DNA from: Caenimonas sedimenti
GTDB taxonomy: Bacteria; Pseudomonadota; Gammaproteobacteria; Burkholderiales; Burkholderiaceae_C
Assembly: GCF_007833165.1 (NCBI RefSeq)
Contig: NZ_VOBQ01000002.1
Coordinates: forward strand, 124,001-188,000
Length of the DNA stretch: 64,000 nt
Direction: 5' to 3'
The notes under the pieces are model-generated. The model was given only the letters and a program-made list of their open reading frames with translations, ran no database searches and was not told the origin of the DNA. Shown here in pieces: positions 1-8,439 of the stretch (positions are counted from its first letter, which is position 1; every line of letters starts with the position of its first letter). Position numbers and translations under genes: made by a program.

Positions 1-1999
1 CGAAGGCCCATGCCCAGTCGCTGAACAGGGCCTGCGCCAGCTGTTCGCGCATCGCTTCGCGCACGGCGTGGATGCGCTGCGGGTCGACCACGTCGAGCTG
101 CTCGGCGATGTAGGTTTCGGCGGGCAGCGTGAGCACCAGCTCCTTGAAGGCGGCATCCAGCTTGTCGCTGCGCAGGATGACGCGCATGGCTTCGATGAAG
201 GCGTGGTCCAGCCGGATGTCGGCAGGGGCCACCGATTCGTTGCGGATGTGGCCCAGCGCGCGCTGCGTCGCCAGGCGCTGCCCGGCCTCCCAGCGGTTGA
301 ACGGGTCGGCGTCGTGCGCCAGCAGCGTCAGCAGCTCGGTGTCGGTGTACAGGTAGTCCAGCACCACGGGCGCGCTGAAGCCGCGCAGCAGCGAGGGCAC
401 GGGCGCGGCCGTGAGGCCCGGGAACGTCAGCGTTTCGGTGGCGTCCGTCAGCACGTGCATGCCGGTGGTCAGTTCGTTGCCATTCGCGTCGAGCAGGCCC
501 AGCGCGATGGGGATGACGAAGGGCAGCTTCTCCGCCTGGCCGGGCGTGGGCGCGCAGCTTTGCGACAGCGCCAGGCTGTAGATGCCGCTCACCGGGTCGA
601 AGTGCCCGGCCGCCTTCAGCCGCGGCGTGCCGGCCTGGCTGTACCAGCGCTTGAACTGGTCGAGCTTCTGGGCGAGCGGCGACTCGGGGTTGGCATCCGC
701 GATGGCCTGGACGAAGTCGTCGCAGGTGACGGCGTGGCCGTCGTGCCGCTCGAAATACAGCGACATGCCCTTGGCGAAACCCTCGCGTCCGACGAGGGTC
801 TGCATCATGCGGACGACTTCGGCGCCCTTCTCGTACACCGTGACGGTGTAGAAGTTGTTGATCTCCAGGTACTGGTCGGGCCGCACCGGGTGGGCCATCG
901 GGCCCGCGTCCTCGGGGAACTGCGCGGTGCGCAGCACGCGCACGTCCTCGATGCGCTTGACGGCGCGCGCCGAGTCGGCGCCGGCCAGGTCCTGGCTGAA
1001 CTCCTGGTCGCGGAAGACCGTGAGGCCTTCCTTCAGCGAGAGCTGGAACCAGTCGCGGCAGGTGACGCGGTTGCCCGTCCAGTTGTGGAAGTATTCGTGG
1101 CCGACGACGCTCTCGATGTTGGAGTAGTCGGTGTCGGTCGCGGTCGCCTGATTCGCCAGGACGTACTTCGTGTTGAAGATGTTCAGGCCCTTGTTCTCCA
1201 TGGCGCCCATGTTGAAGTCGCTGGTGGCGACGATCATGAAGCGTTCCAGGTCCAGCGGCAGCTTGAAGCGCGCCTCGTCCCAGGCCACGGACGCCATCAG
1301 CGAGTTCATCGCGTGCTCGGTCTTGTCGAGGTCGCCGGGGCGCACGTAGACCTGCAGCAGGTGCTCCTTGCCGTTGCGCGCGGCGATGCGCTGCTCGCGG
1401 CAGACCAGTTGCCCGGCGACCAGCGCGAACAGGTAGCTGGGCTTGCGGAAGGGATCCACCCATTTCGCGAAATGGCGGCCGTCTTCCAGCGCGCCCTGTT
1501 CGACCAGGTTGCCGTTGGACAGCAGCACCGGATAGCGTGCCTTGTCGGCGCGCAGGGTCACGGTGTAGCTGGCCATCACGTCGGGCCGGTCCAGGAAGTA
1601 GGTGATGCGCCGGAAACCTTCGGCTTCGCACTGCGTGAAGAACGAATCGTTGCTCACGTACAGGCCCATCAGCTTGGTGTTCTTGGCCGGGGCGCAGGTG
1701 GTGAAGATTTCCAGGTCGAAGGGCTCGTGGCCCTCCGGCAGGTTCTCCAGCACCAGCTGGCTGTCCTCCAGCTTGAACGACGTGCCCTGGCCGTTGACCA
1801 GCACGCGGGCCAGGTTCAGCTCTTCGCCGTCCAGCCGCAGCGGCTGCGCCGTCACGTCAGGATTGCGCCGCACCTTCATGCGGTTGAGCACGCGCGTCTT
1901 GCCCGGGTCGAGGTCGAACGCGAGTTCGACCGTGTCGATCCAGTACGCGGGCGGCTGGTAATCGGCGCGCAGAATCACTTTGGACTGTCCTTCACGCAT
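1..1999 (-). CDS. pepN: Aminopeptidase N, C-terminus cut by window edge
   Basis: Zinc-dependent M1-family aminopeptidase that removes N-terminal residues from peptides in the cytoplasm. About 666 codons are visible, starting MREGQSKVILRADY; the family is usually near 880 residues, so roughly the last quarter lies beyond the window. The substrate-binding GAMEN motif is near residue 262 and the zinc motif HEYFHN near residue 300, which are the positions expected for the E. coli type. The start codon overlaps the stop of the upstream HAD phosphatase gene by 8 bases, so the two are probably co-transcribed. Confidence 0.97.
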   Translation of the reverse strand, partial: MREGQSKVILRADYQPPAYWIDTVELAFDLDPGKTRVLNRMKVRRNPDVTAQPLRLDGEELNLARVLVNGQGTSFKLEDSQLVLENLPEGHEPFDLEIFTTCAPAKNTKLMGLYVSNDSFFTQCEAEGFRRITYFLDRPDVMASYTVTLRADKARYPVLLSNGNLVEQGALEDGRHFAKWVDPFRKPSYLFALVAGQLVCREQRIAARNGKEHLLQVYVRPGDLDKTEHAMNSLMASVAWDEARFKLPLDLERFMIVATSDFNMGAMENKGLNIFNTKYVLANQATATDTDYSNIESVVGHEYFHNWTGNRVTCRDWFQLSLKEGLTVFRDQEFSQDLAGADSARAVKRIEDVRVLRTAQFPEDAGPMAHPVRPDQYLEINNFYTVTVYEKGAEVVRMMQTLVGREGFAKGMSLYFERHDGHAVTCDDFVQAIADANPESPLAQKLDQFKRWYSQAGTPRLKAAGHFDPVSGIYSLALSQSCAPTPGQAEKLPFVIPIALGLLDANGNELTTGMHVLTDATETLTFPGLTAAPVPSLLRGFSAPVVLDYLYTDTELLTLLAHDADPFNRWEAGQRLATQRALGHIRNESVAPADIRLDHAFIEAMRVILRSDKLDAAFKELVLTLPAETYIAEQLDVVDPQRIHAVREAMREQLAQALFSDWAWAF

Positions 2000-2654
2000 C
2001 CAGGTTCTCCAGAAAATTCGATGTGGTCAGTTCACGGAAATCGCGCACCTGGGCCAGCACGTGCGGGCCGGCGAGCTCTTCCGCCGGGTGGCTGCTGCAG
2101 ATCGCCACCGCGCGCATGCCGGCGCGGCGTGCCGCCTCGATGCCGAAAGGCGCATCCTCGAACACGATGCAGTCGGCCGGAGCGGCGCCGACGCGGCGCG
2201 CGGCTTCCAGGAAGAGGTCGGGCTCGGGCTTGCCCGGCAGGCCTTCGTCGCCGCCCACGATGGCCTGCGGCGTCACCGCCAGGCGCAGATGGCGCAGCAC
2301 GAAGGCGATGTTGTGCTGGTCGCCGGCGGTGGCCACGGCGATCTTGAGGCCGCGGCTGCGCGCCTGGCCCTCGAATTCGCCGAAGCCGGCGACCTCGCGG
2401 AACGCCGGCTCGAAGAGTTCGCGGTAAACGGCTTCCTTCTCCGCGATGAGTTCCAAAGCTCGAGCCTCTTCGGTCTGTGCGCCGAACAGCTCGCGGATGC
2501 ATTCCACACCGTTGCGGCCGGTGGTGCGACGCAGGATCTCGTCGACTTCCATGGCGATGCCGTGCCGCCGGGTGAATTCCGCCCAGCTGCGCGCGTGGTA
2601 CGGCATGGAGTCCACCATGGTGCCGTCCATGTCGAAGATGAGGGTGGTGGTCAC
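1992..2654 (-). CDS. HAD-family hydrolase (phosphatase/phosphoglucomutase-like)
   Basis: 220-residue haloacid dehalogenase-type hydrolase of the beta-phosphoglucomutase/sugar phosphatase subgroup. The nucleophile motif DMDGT is at residues 8-12 (D8 and D10), with a helical cap domain after it. The GKPEPD lysine motif lies near residue 145, and the acidic motif VFEDAPFGIEAA near residue 170. The substrate cannot be told from sequence. It sits directly upstream of pepN with an 8-base overlap. Confidence 0.93.
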   Translation of the reverse strand: MTTTLIFDMDGTMVDSMPYHARSWAEFTRRHGIAMEVDEILRRTTGRNGVECIRELFGAQTEEARALELIAEKEAVYRELFEPAFREVAGFGEFEGQARSRGLKIAVATAGDQHNIAFVLRHLRLAVTPQAIVGGDEGLPGKPEPDLFLEAARRVGAAPADCIVFEDAPFGIEAARRAGMRAVAICSSHPAEELAGPHVLAQVRDFRELTTSNFLENLDA

Positions 2655-2658
2655 AGGC

Positions 2659-2738
2659 TGTCATCCCGGGCTTGACCCGGGATCCATGCCGGCATGGTGC
2701 AGCGCACCGATGGATTGCGGGTCAAGCCCGCAATGACA
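2659..2738. repeat. REP/BIME-like inverted pair of 29-nt palindromic units
   Basis: Two 29-nt arms, 2659-2687 and 2710-2738, are inverted copies of one unit. Each begins TGTCAT and ends ATCCAT around a core GGGCTTGACCC. The flanking triplets differ but stay self-complementary (CCC/GGG in one arm, TGC/GCA in the other). The pair fills the gap between prfB and the HAD gene and can fold on either strand, so it may act as a processing or termination element. Units of this kind are dispersed in many proteobacterial genomes; I see no other copy in this window. Confidence 0.75.
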
Positions 2739-2748
2739 AGTGGGGTCC

Positions 2749-3853
2749 TCATACGCCCTGCTTCAGCGAAGCCTCGATGAACGCATCGAGGTCGCCGTCC
2801 AGCACCTTCTGCGTGGCCGAGATCTCCACGCCGGTGCGCAGGTCCTTGATGCGGCTGTTGTCCAGCACATAGCTGCGGATCTGGTGGCCCCAGCCGACGT
2901 CCGTCTTGGTGTCTTCCAGCTTCTGCTGTTCTTCCATGCGCTTGCGCATCTCGTGGTCGTACAGGCGCGAGCGCAGGCGCTTCCACGCCACGTCGCGGTT
3001 GCTGTGCTGGCTGCGGCTGTCCTGGCACTGCACCACGATGTTGGTCGGGATGTGCGTGAGGCGCACGGCCGAATCGGTCTTGTTGATGTGCTGGCCGCCG
3101 GCGCCGGAAGCGCGGTAGGTGTCCACCCGCACGTCGGCCGGGTTGATGTCGATCTCGATCGAGTCGTCGATCTCGGGATAGACGAACACGCTGGCGAAGC
3201 TGGTGTGGCGCCCGCCCGAGGAGTCGAACGGCGACTTGCGCACCAGCCGGTGCACGCCCGTTTCGGTGCGCAGCAGCCCGTAGGCGTACTCACCTTCCAG
3301 CTTGATGGTGGCGCTCTTGATGCCCGCCGTGTCGCCGGGCGTCTCGTCTTCCACCGTGGTCTTGAAGCCCTTGCGCTCCGCGTACTTGAGGTACTGGCGC
3401 AGCAGCATGCTGGCCCAGTCACACGCTTCCGTGCCGCCGGCGCCGGCCTGGATGTCCAGGAAGGCGTTCAGCGGATCGGCCGGGTTGTCGAACATGCGGC
3501 GGAACTCCAGTTCCTCCACGTGCTTCGCCAGCTTCGCGCTTTCGGCTTCGATGGTGAGCAGGCCGGCTTCGTCGCCTTCCTCCTTGCTCATCGCATACAG
3601 CTCGAGGTTGTCGGCGAGGTCGCGCGTCAACGTCTCGAGCAGCGTCACTACGGCACCGAGCTGCTTCTGTTCCTTGCCCAGTTCCTGGGCCTTCTTCGGG
3701 TCGTTCCAGACCTTCGGGTCTTCCAGCGAGGCGTTGACCGTCCTCAGGCGTTCCGCTTTGGCATCGAAGTCAAAGATACCCCCGGAGATCTGCGGTGCGG
3801 GCCTGCAGGTCCGAGAGCTGGCTGCCGATCAGGTTGATGCGTTCTGCTTCCAT
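2749..3853 (-). CDS. prfB: Peptide chain release factor 2 with programmed +1 frameshift
   Basis: RF2 recognises UGA and UAA stop codons and triggers peptide release. The reading frame is split. An ATG at 3853 opens a 27-codon leader ([10 protein letters not shown]...DLRGYL) that stops at an in-frame TGA (3772-3770). The slippage site CTT TGA C is preceded by a CGGGGG Shine-Dalgarno-like stretch, as in the classic autoregulated prfB signal. After the +1 shift translation continues [10 protein letters not shown] and runs to 2749. The GGQ peptidyl-transferase motif is present in the segment [17 protein letters not shown]. Total length of about 367 residues is normal. This is regulation, not a pseudogene. 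Confidence 0.97.
3765..3787 (-). promoter_or_regulatory. Programmed +1 frameshift signal of prfB
   Basis: Read on the minus strand, the site is a G-rich SD-like element (CGGGGG), then TAT CTT TGA C. Slow decoding of the UGA when RF2 is scarce lets the ribosome slip from CUU to UUU, so RF2 controls its own synthesis. Leader frame and downstream frame are both intact. Confidence 0.95.
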
Positions 3854-3931
3854 GGAGATTCCTTCGCCCTTCGCGGGAAATCCGCCATTTTGTCATGCCG
3901 CCGCGCGGGCGGCCTGCCGTCGCAAAGACGG

Positions 3932-4867
3932 TCAGCGCGAAGCGCCGGAGAGACGCTGGGCGGCCGTGCGGCTGCCCATGGTGGCGGCACGCTGCAGCCA
4001 GCGCACAGCCTGGGACGGATCCTGTGCGACGGTCGTGCCTTCCATGTAGGCCACGCCCAGGAAGTAGCTCATCTCCATCCGGCCGAAACGGATGCCGTCT
4101 TCGGTGGTCTTGCCGGAACGCTTGAGGATGAAGGGCACGTCGCCCTTGCCGTCGGCGAAGGCCTGCATCTCGCCGATGGTGCGGGCGAAGAAGCGGTCCT
4201 TGGATTGCGCGGCCTGCACCTTGTCCGGCAGCGAAGCCACCAGTTCGTCGGCCAGGATCGGGAGCACTTCGAAAGGCGTCATGCCGCCGCGCATGCGGGG
4301 CGAGTACCAGCCGCGGAGCATCACCTTGTCGAGCGGCATCAGGCCATCGACCCTGGAGGGGAAGTAGCTCAGCACGGTCTTCCCGGCCGGGTGGCCGCGC
4401 ACGCCCATCACGTGCATGGCTTCGTGATAGGCGCAGCGCCAGGCGTCCTTGCTGCGCATCTGCACGGCGGCCGACTCGATCCGGGTCTCCGTCATGAAGT
4501 TCAGGAAGGTCACGCAGGGCTGGTTGGCTTCCAGCATGTTGTCGGGCGTGATCTCGATGCTGAGGTTGGCGGTCTGGGCCGCGTCGGGCCGGTCGCTCAC
4601 GTCCGTCACCTTGACGCCGGCTTCAGCAGCCACGTCCAGCACGGCCTGCAGCGTGTGCGCCTTGTGCTGCTGGAGGTGGACGCCGTGGATGCGGACGCGG
4701 ATTTCCTGCTCCCAGCGGACCAGGCGCGTCGGCGTGCCGCTCTGGTGCCAGAGCACTTCCCACATGGTGCCCACGCCCTGCTCGAACTCGTCCGGGCCGG
4801 CCGGTCCAGCCATCGCCGGGCTGAACGAAAACGCCGCCAACACCGCCAACAAACCCGACTTCCACAT
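3932..4867 (-). CDS. Secreted protein with HExxH motif and C-terminal Sel1-like repeat
   Basis: 311 residues with a signal peptide (cleavage probably after PAMA, residue 20). A zinc-peptidase-like motif HEAMH lies at residues 148-152, followed by a Gly at 155 and another His at 159, so a metzincin-like third ligand is possible. Residues ~265-305 resemble a single Sel1/TPR-type repeat (GVAYMEG...A..W..RAA..G). I do not recognise a named family; DUF2927-type proteins carry a similar HExxH arrangement. Periplasmic location is inferred. Neighbours prfB and a hydrolase give no functional clue. Confidence 0.8.
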   Translation of the reverse strand: MWKSGLLAVLAAFSFSPAMAGPAGPDEFEQGVGTMWEVLWHQSGTPTRLVRWEQEIRVRIHGVHLQQHKAHTLQAVLDVAAEAGVKVTDVSDRPDAAQTANLSIEITPDNMLEANQPCVTFLNFMTETRIESAAVQMRSKDAWRCAYHEAMHVMGVRGHPAGKTVLSYFPSRVDGLMPLDKVMLRGWYSPRMRGGMTPFEVLPILADELVASLPDKVQAAQSKDRFFARTIGEMQAFADGKGDVPFILKRSGKTTEDGIRFGRMEMSYFLGVAYMEGTTVAQDPSQAVRWLQRAATMGSRTAAQRLSGASR

Positions 4868-5000
4868 GAGTACGCCCCTCGTCAGATGGGACGCATCTTG
4901 CGGTAGGACGCCTCCTACGGCAAGTGCTGTTACGTCCTACAAGGCAGGGACGCCGGGTCAGCAAGAAAAATTCACGGATTTCGGGGCTTCAGAAACAGTT

Positions 5001-5924
5001 CTAACGCCCGGTTGCCGCGCTCTCATTGAGGAAGGCTTCAATGAGCCCGGCCAACTGCTGAGGTTGGTCGTGATGCAGCATGTGCCCGGCGTCTTCAATC
5101 CGTCCTACACGGACGTCGGACACGGCCTTCAAACGTTCGTGGTACTCGGCCAGGGTGTATTTCCCTTGCCACCACTGCGACAGGCTGTCGTCGCTGGCCT
5201 CCACGGCCAGCGTGGGAGCGGTGATCGACTTGTAGAGTTCCAGCGTTTCCGGCACCTGGTACAGGTTGGCGTTGATGATCTTGTGCGCGGCGTGGCCGAG
5301 GATGCGCCAGGTGCCGCCGGCATCGGGCTTCGCCCAATGGCGGGCCAGCCAGTCCGCCTTGTCCTGGCTGAGCCGGCGGTTGGTCTTCATGAGGCGTTGA
5401 GCGACGCCTGCAGCATCGGCATAGCCTTTCAGGTCCAGCTCGCCCCGGTGGTAGGACTTGAGTTCGTCCATCCATTTGGCGTAGCGGCGCGGCGCCTGTT
5501 CCGGACGGGTCGCGGCCATGCCGAAGCCTTCCAGGTTCACCAGCCGGCGGATGCGTGCCGGCCGCGCGCCCGCGTAGAGCATCGCGATGTTGCCGCCCAT
5601 GCTGTGGCCCACCAGGTCGACCGGTGCAGTCGGCGAATAGTGGTCGAGCACGAAGTCGAGGTCGGCCAGGTAGTCCGGGAACCAGTAGTTGTCCGTCGCC
5701 GGTTCCTCGGTGAGCCCGTAGCCGCGCCAGTCCGGCGCGATCACGTAGTGGTCCTTCTCGAACGCATCCACCACGAACTGGTAGGAGGCCGCGACGTCCA
5801 TCCAGCCGTGCACCATCACCAGCGGCACCTTGCCGGGTGCGGGATCGCCCCAGACGCGCACGTGATAGCGGAGGGTGCGAATGGGGACGAATTCGCTGCG
5901 GGAGGCTCGACGCTCTTGGTACAT
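5001..5924 (-). CDS. Alpha/beta-fold hydrolase
   Basis: 307-residue alpha/beta hydrolase. The oxyanion-hole motif VHGW is near residue 38 and the nucleophile elbow GHSMGG puts the serine at 108. An acidic residue in EASDDS (~248) and a histidine in DAGHMLHHD (~284) complete the triad. No signal peptide, so it is probably cytoplasmic. Substrate unknown (ester, lactone or epoxide are all possible). It is divergent from the LysR gene with only about 40 bp between the two starts. Confidence 0.93.
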   Translation of the reverse strand: MYQERRASRSEFVPIRTLRYHVRVWGDPAPGKVPLVMVHGWMDVAASYQFVVDAFEKDHYVIAPDWRGYGLTEEPATDNYWFPDYLADLDFVLDHYSPTAPVDLVGHSMGGNIAMLYAGARPARIRRLVNLEGFGMAATRPEQAPRRYAKWMDELKSYHRGELDLKGYADAAGVAQRLMKTNRRLSQDKADWLARHWAKPDAGGTWRILGHAAHKIINANLYQVPETLELYKSITAPTLAVEASDDSLSQWWQGKYTLAEYHERLKAVSDVRVGRIEDAGHMLHHDQPQQLAGLIEAFLNESAATGR

Positions 5925-5965
5925 TCGTCCGAATCATACGGATGAGCGGAAGACTGCGAGCGGCA

Positions 5966-6889
5966 ATGGAATTCCGGCAACTGCGCTACTTCGTCAGCAT
6001 CGCCGACCTCGGCAGCGTGTCGCGTGCTTCGCGGGCCCTCCACATCGCGCAACCCGCGCTGAGCCAGCAGCTGGCGCAGCTGGAGGCCGAACTGGGGCAC
6101 GCACTGCTTCTGCGGCGGTCCAGCGGCGTCGTGCTGACGGACCATGGGCGCGAGTTCTACCGCCACGCGCAACGGATCCTGAAGCAGTTGGCCCAGGTGC
6201 CTGCCGCCCTGGACGCCAGTGCCGGCGAGCCGGCGGGCGACGTCGCCATCGGCTTGCCCCAGAGCACGGCTGCGCAGTACGCCATGCCGCTGCTGGCCGC
6301 GCTGGCCGGGCGCCATCCGCGCATCCGGCTCGAACTGTTCGACGAGATCAGCGGCAACCTGCTGGCCGGCCTGGACAGCGGCCGCCTCGACTTGGCGGTG
6401 CTGGTGGGGGACGAGGATGCCGCGCTGGCGCAGGCGGTGCCGTTGCTGGAGGAAGAGCTCTACCTGATCTCCCGCGCGGGCGCCGCGCCGCGCGGACGCT
6501 CGGTGCGCGTCGCGGCGCTCGCGCGCCTGCCGCTCACGCTGCCGGGCGCCGGCCAAGGGGTGCGCGGCCTGGTGGAGCAGGTGGTGCGGGCGCAGGGCCA
6601 GGAGCTGCCGCGTCCGCGAGTGGTCGCGAACTCGATGAGCATCATGCGGCAGGCGATGCGCGACGGCATCGCGCACAGCGTCATGCCCTGGGGCGCGGTC
6701 GCGGACGACCTGCAGGCGGGCACCCTGGTGGCGCAGCCCCTGTCGCCGCGCCTGAAGCGGCGCGCCTGGCTGGCCGTCGCGCGCGATGCGGAGGGCTCCG
6801 CGGCCATGGAGGCGGTCGCCCAGGTGCTCGGCGACGTTGTGCGTGAACGGATTGCTGCCGGTGCGTGGCCAGGCTCGACCTTGCCATAG
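5966..6889 (+). CDS. LysR-family transcriptional regulator (Nac-like)
   Basis: 307 residues from the start MEFRQLRYFVSIADLGS, chosen because LysR proteins begin within a few residues of this helix; an ATG at 5942 in the same frame would add eight residues. The winged helix-turn-helix is at residues ~18-40 (SRASRALHIAQPALSQQLAQ). The rest is a periplasmic-binding-protein-like effector domain. The N-terminus resembles the nitrogen-assimilation (Nac) subgroup. It lies between a divergent hydrolase and a downstream FAD-linked oxidase, either of which could be its target. Confidence 0.93.
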   Translation: MEFRQLRYFVSIADLGSVSRASRALHIAQPALSQQLAQLEAELGHALLLRRSSGVVLTDHGREFYRHAQRILKQLAQVPAALDASAGEPAGDVAIGLPQSTAAQYAMPLLAALAGRHPRIRLELFDEISGNLLAGLDSGRLDLAVLVGDEDAALAQAVPLLEEELYLISRAGAAPRGRSVRVAALARLPLTLPGAGQGVRGLVEQVVRAQGQELPRPRVVANSMSIMRQAMRDGIAHSVMPWGAVADDLQAGTLVAQPLSPRLKRRAWLAVARDAEGSAAMEAVAQVLGDVVRERIAAGAWPGSTLP

Positions 6890-6980
6890 CGCCTGGCGAT
6901 GGCGCCAGACGAAATCCGTATTTCCCCCCGCCGCCACCGCTGCCTAGACTGCGTTCCGTTTCAACGAGGAGGCAGACTGC

Positions 6981-8393
6981 ATGGACGCGAACACGAAGGC
7001 GAAGCGGCGGGCGCCGCCGCCGGGATTGCTGGCCGCCCTGGGCGAATTCCTGGGCGACCGCTTGACCACCAACGCGGCCGTCTGCCTGCAGCACGGCACC
7101 GACGAATCGTCGCTGGTGCCGCAGCCACCGGACGCTGTCGCCTTCGCATCGAGCACCGAGGAAGTCGCGCGCATCGTGGCCTGCTGCGCCTCGTTCGACA
7201 CGCCGGTCATCGCCTTCGGCGCGGGCTCATCGATCGAAGGCCATCTGCTGGCCGTGCAGGGCGGCGTCTGCCTCGACCTGTCGCGCATGAATCAGGTGCT
7301 TGCCATCGACGCCGACGACCTCACAGCCACCGTGCAGGCGGGCGTGACGCGCAACGGATTGAACGCGGCGCTCGCCCACAGCGGCTTCTTCTTTTCGGTG
7401 GATCCGGGGGCCGATGCCACGTTGGGCGGCATGGCGGCCACGGCCGCCTCCGGCACCAACACCGTGCGGTACGGCACGATGCGCGACAACCTCGTGGCGC
7501 TCACGGTGGTCACGGCCGGCGGCGAAGTGATCCGCACCGCGCGGCGCGCCCGCAAGACCTCGGCGGGCTACTGCCTGACGCAGCTGTTCGCGGGCTCCGA
7601 GGGCACGCTGGGCATCATCACGGAAGTCACGGTGCGGCTGCATCCGCAGCCCGAGGCCGTGGCGGCGGCCGTCGCCCACTTCCCGGACGTGGCGAGCGCC
7701 GTGCAGGTGGTGATCGCCGCGCGGCAAATGGGCGTGCCATTGGCGCGCGCCGAATTGCTGGACGCGCTGACCATCCGCGCGCTCAACGCCCACAGCCACA
7801 CCACGCTGCCGGAAGCGCCAACGCTGTTCCTCGAATTCTGCGGCTCGCGGAACCAGGTGATGGAGCAGGGCCAGGTGCTGCAGGACATCGCCTTGGAACA
7901 TGGCGGCGGTGATTTCCAGTGGGCGACGCGGCCCGAGGAGCGCACGCGCCTGTGGACGCCGCGCCATCACGCCTACTTCGCCGCATTGCAACTGCGCCCG
8001 GGCAGCCGCTCGCTCACCACGGACGCCTGCGTGCCGATCTCGCGGCTGGCACAGTGCCTGGACGAGACGCTGGCCGACATCCGCGCCTCGGGACTGATGG
8101 CCCCCGTCTTCGGCCACGTGGGTGACGGCCACTTTCACTGCCTGCTGCTGCTGGACCCGGCCAGCCGCGAGGAAGCGGCCGCCGCCGAAGGGGTCAGCCA
8201 GCGGCTGGCGCGGCGCGCCGCCGGGCACGACGGCACCTGCTCCGGCGAGCACGGCGTGGGCCTGCACAAGATGGGCTACCTCGAGGAAGAACTGGGGGCC
8301 GGCGCCGTGGAAGTGATGCGCCGGATCAAGCTGGCGCTGGACCCGCGCAACATCCTCAATCCGGGCAAAGTGGTGCATGTGGATGCGCCCTAA
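6981..8393 (+). CDS. FAD-linked oxidase (D-lactate/glycolate dehydrogenase type)
   Basis: 470-residue flavoenzyme of the GlcD/cytochrome-type D-lactate dehydrogenase family, which oxidises 2-hydroxyacids to 2-oxoacids. The PCMH-type FAD domain spans residues ~40-220, with FGAGSSIEGH and DPGADATLGGM phosphate-binding loops. The C-terminal cap carries GHVGDGHFHC and CSGEHGVGLHKM, typical active-site and metal motifs. A strong GAGGAGG-type ribosome site precedes the ATG. It probably forms a unit with the downstream acyl-CoA synthetase. Confidence 0.94.
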   Translation: MDANTKAKRRAPPPGLLAALGEFLGDRLTTNAAVCLQHGTDESSLVPQPPDAVAFASSTEEVARIVACCASFDTPVIAFGAGSSIEGHLLAVQGGVCLDLSRMNQVLAIDADDLTATVQAGVTRNGLNAALAHSGFFFSVDPGADATLGGMAATAASGTNTVRYGTMRDNLVALTVVTAGGEVIRTARRARKTSAGYCLTQLFAGSEGTLGIITEVTVRLHPQPEAVAAAVAHFPDVASAVQVVIAARQMGVPLARAELLDALTIRALNAHSHTTLPEAPTLFLEFCGSRNQVMEQGQVLQDIALEHGGGDFQWATRPEERTRLWTPRHHAYFAALQLRPGSRSLTTDACVPISRLAQCLDETLADIRASGLMAPVFGHVGDGHFHCLLLLDPASREEAAAAEGVSQRLARRAAGHDGTCSGEHGVGLHKMGYLEEELGAGAVEVMRRIKLALDPRNILNPGKVVHVDAP

Positions 8394-8439
8394 CGGCGCA
8401 CCCGTAAACTGGGGGCTGAGTCCCCACAAGAAAAGCCGG

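Noticed and set aside
68..2347. Long plus-strand open frame opposite pepN
   Set aside because: It is antisense to a clear PepN with GAMEN and HEYFHN motifs; high GC content creates such mirror frames.
3770..3772. In-frame stop near the start of prfB as sign of a pseudogene
   Set aside because: It is the programmed frameshift site with all the expected signals.
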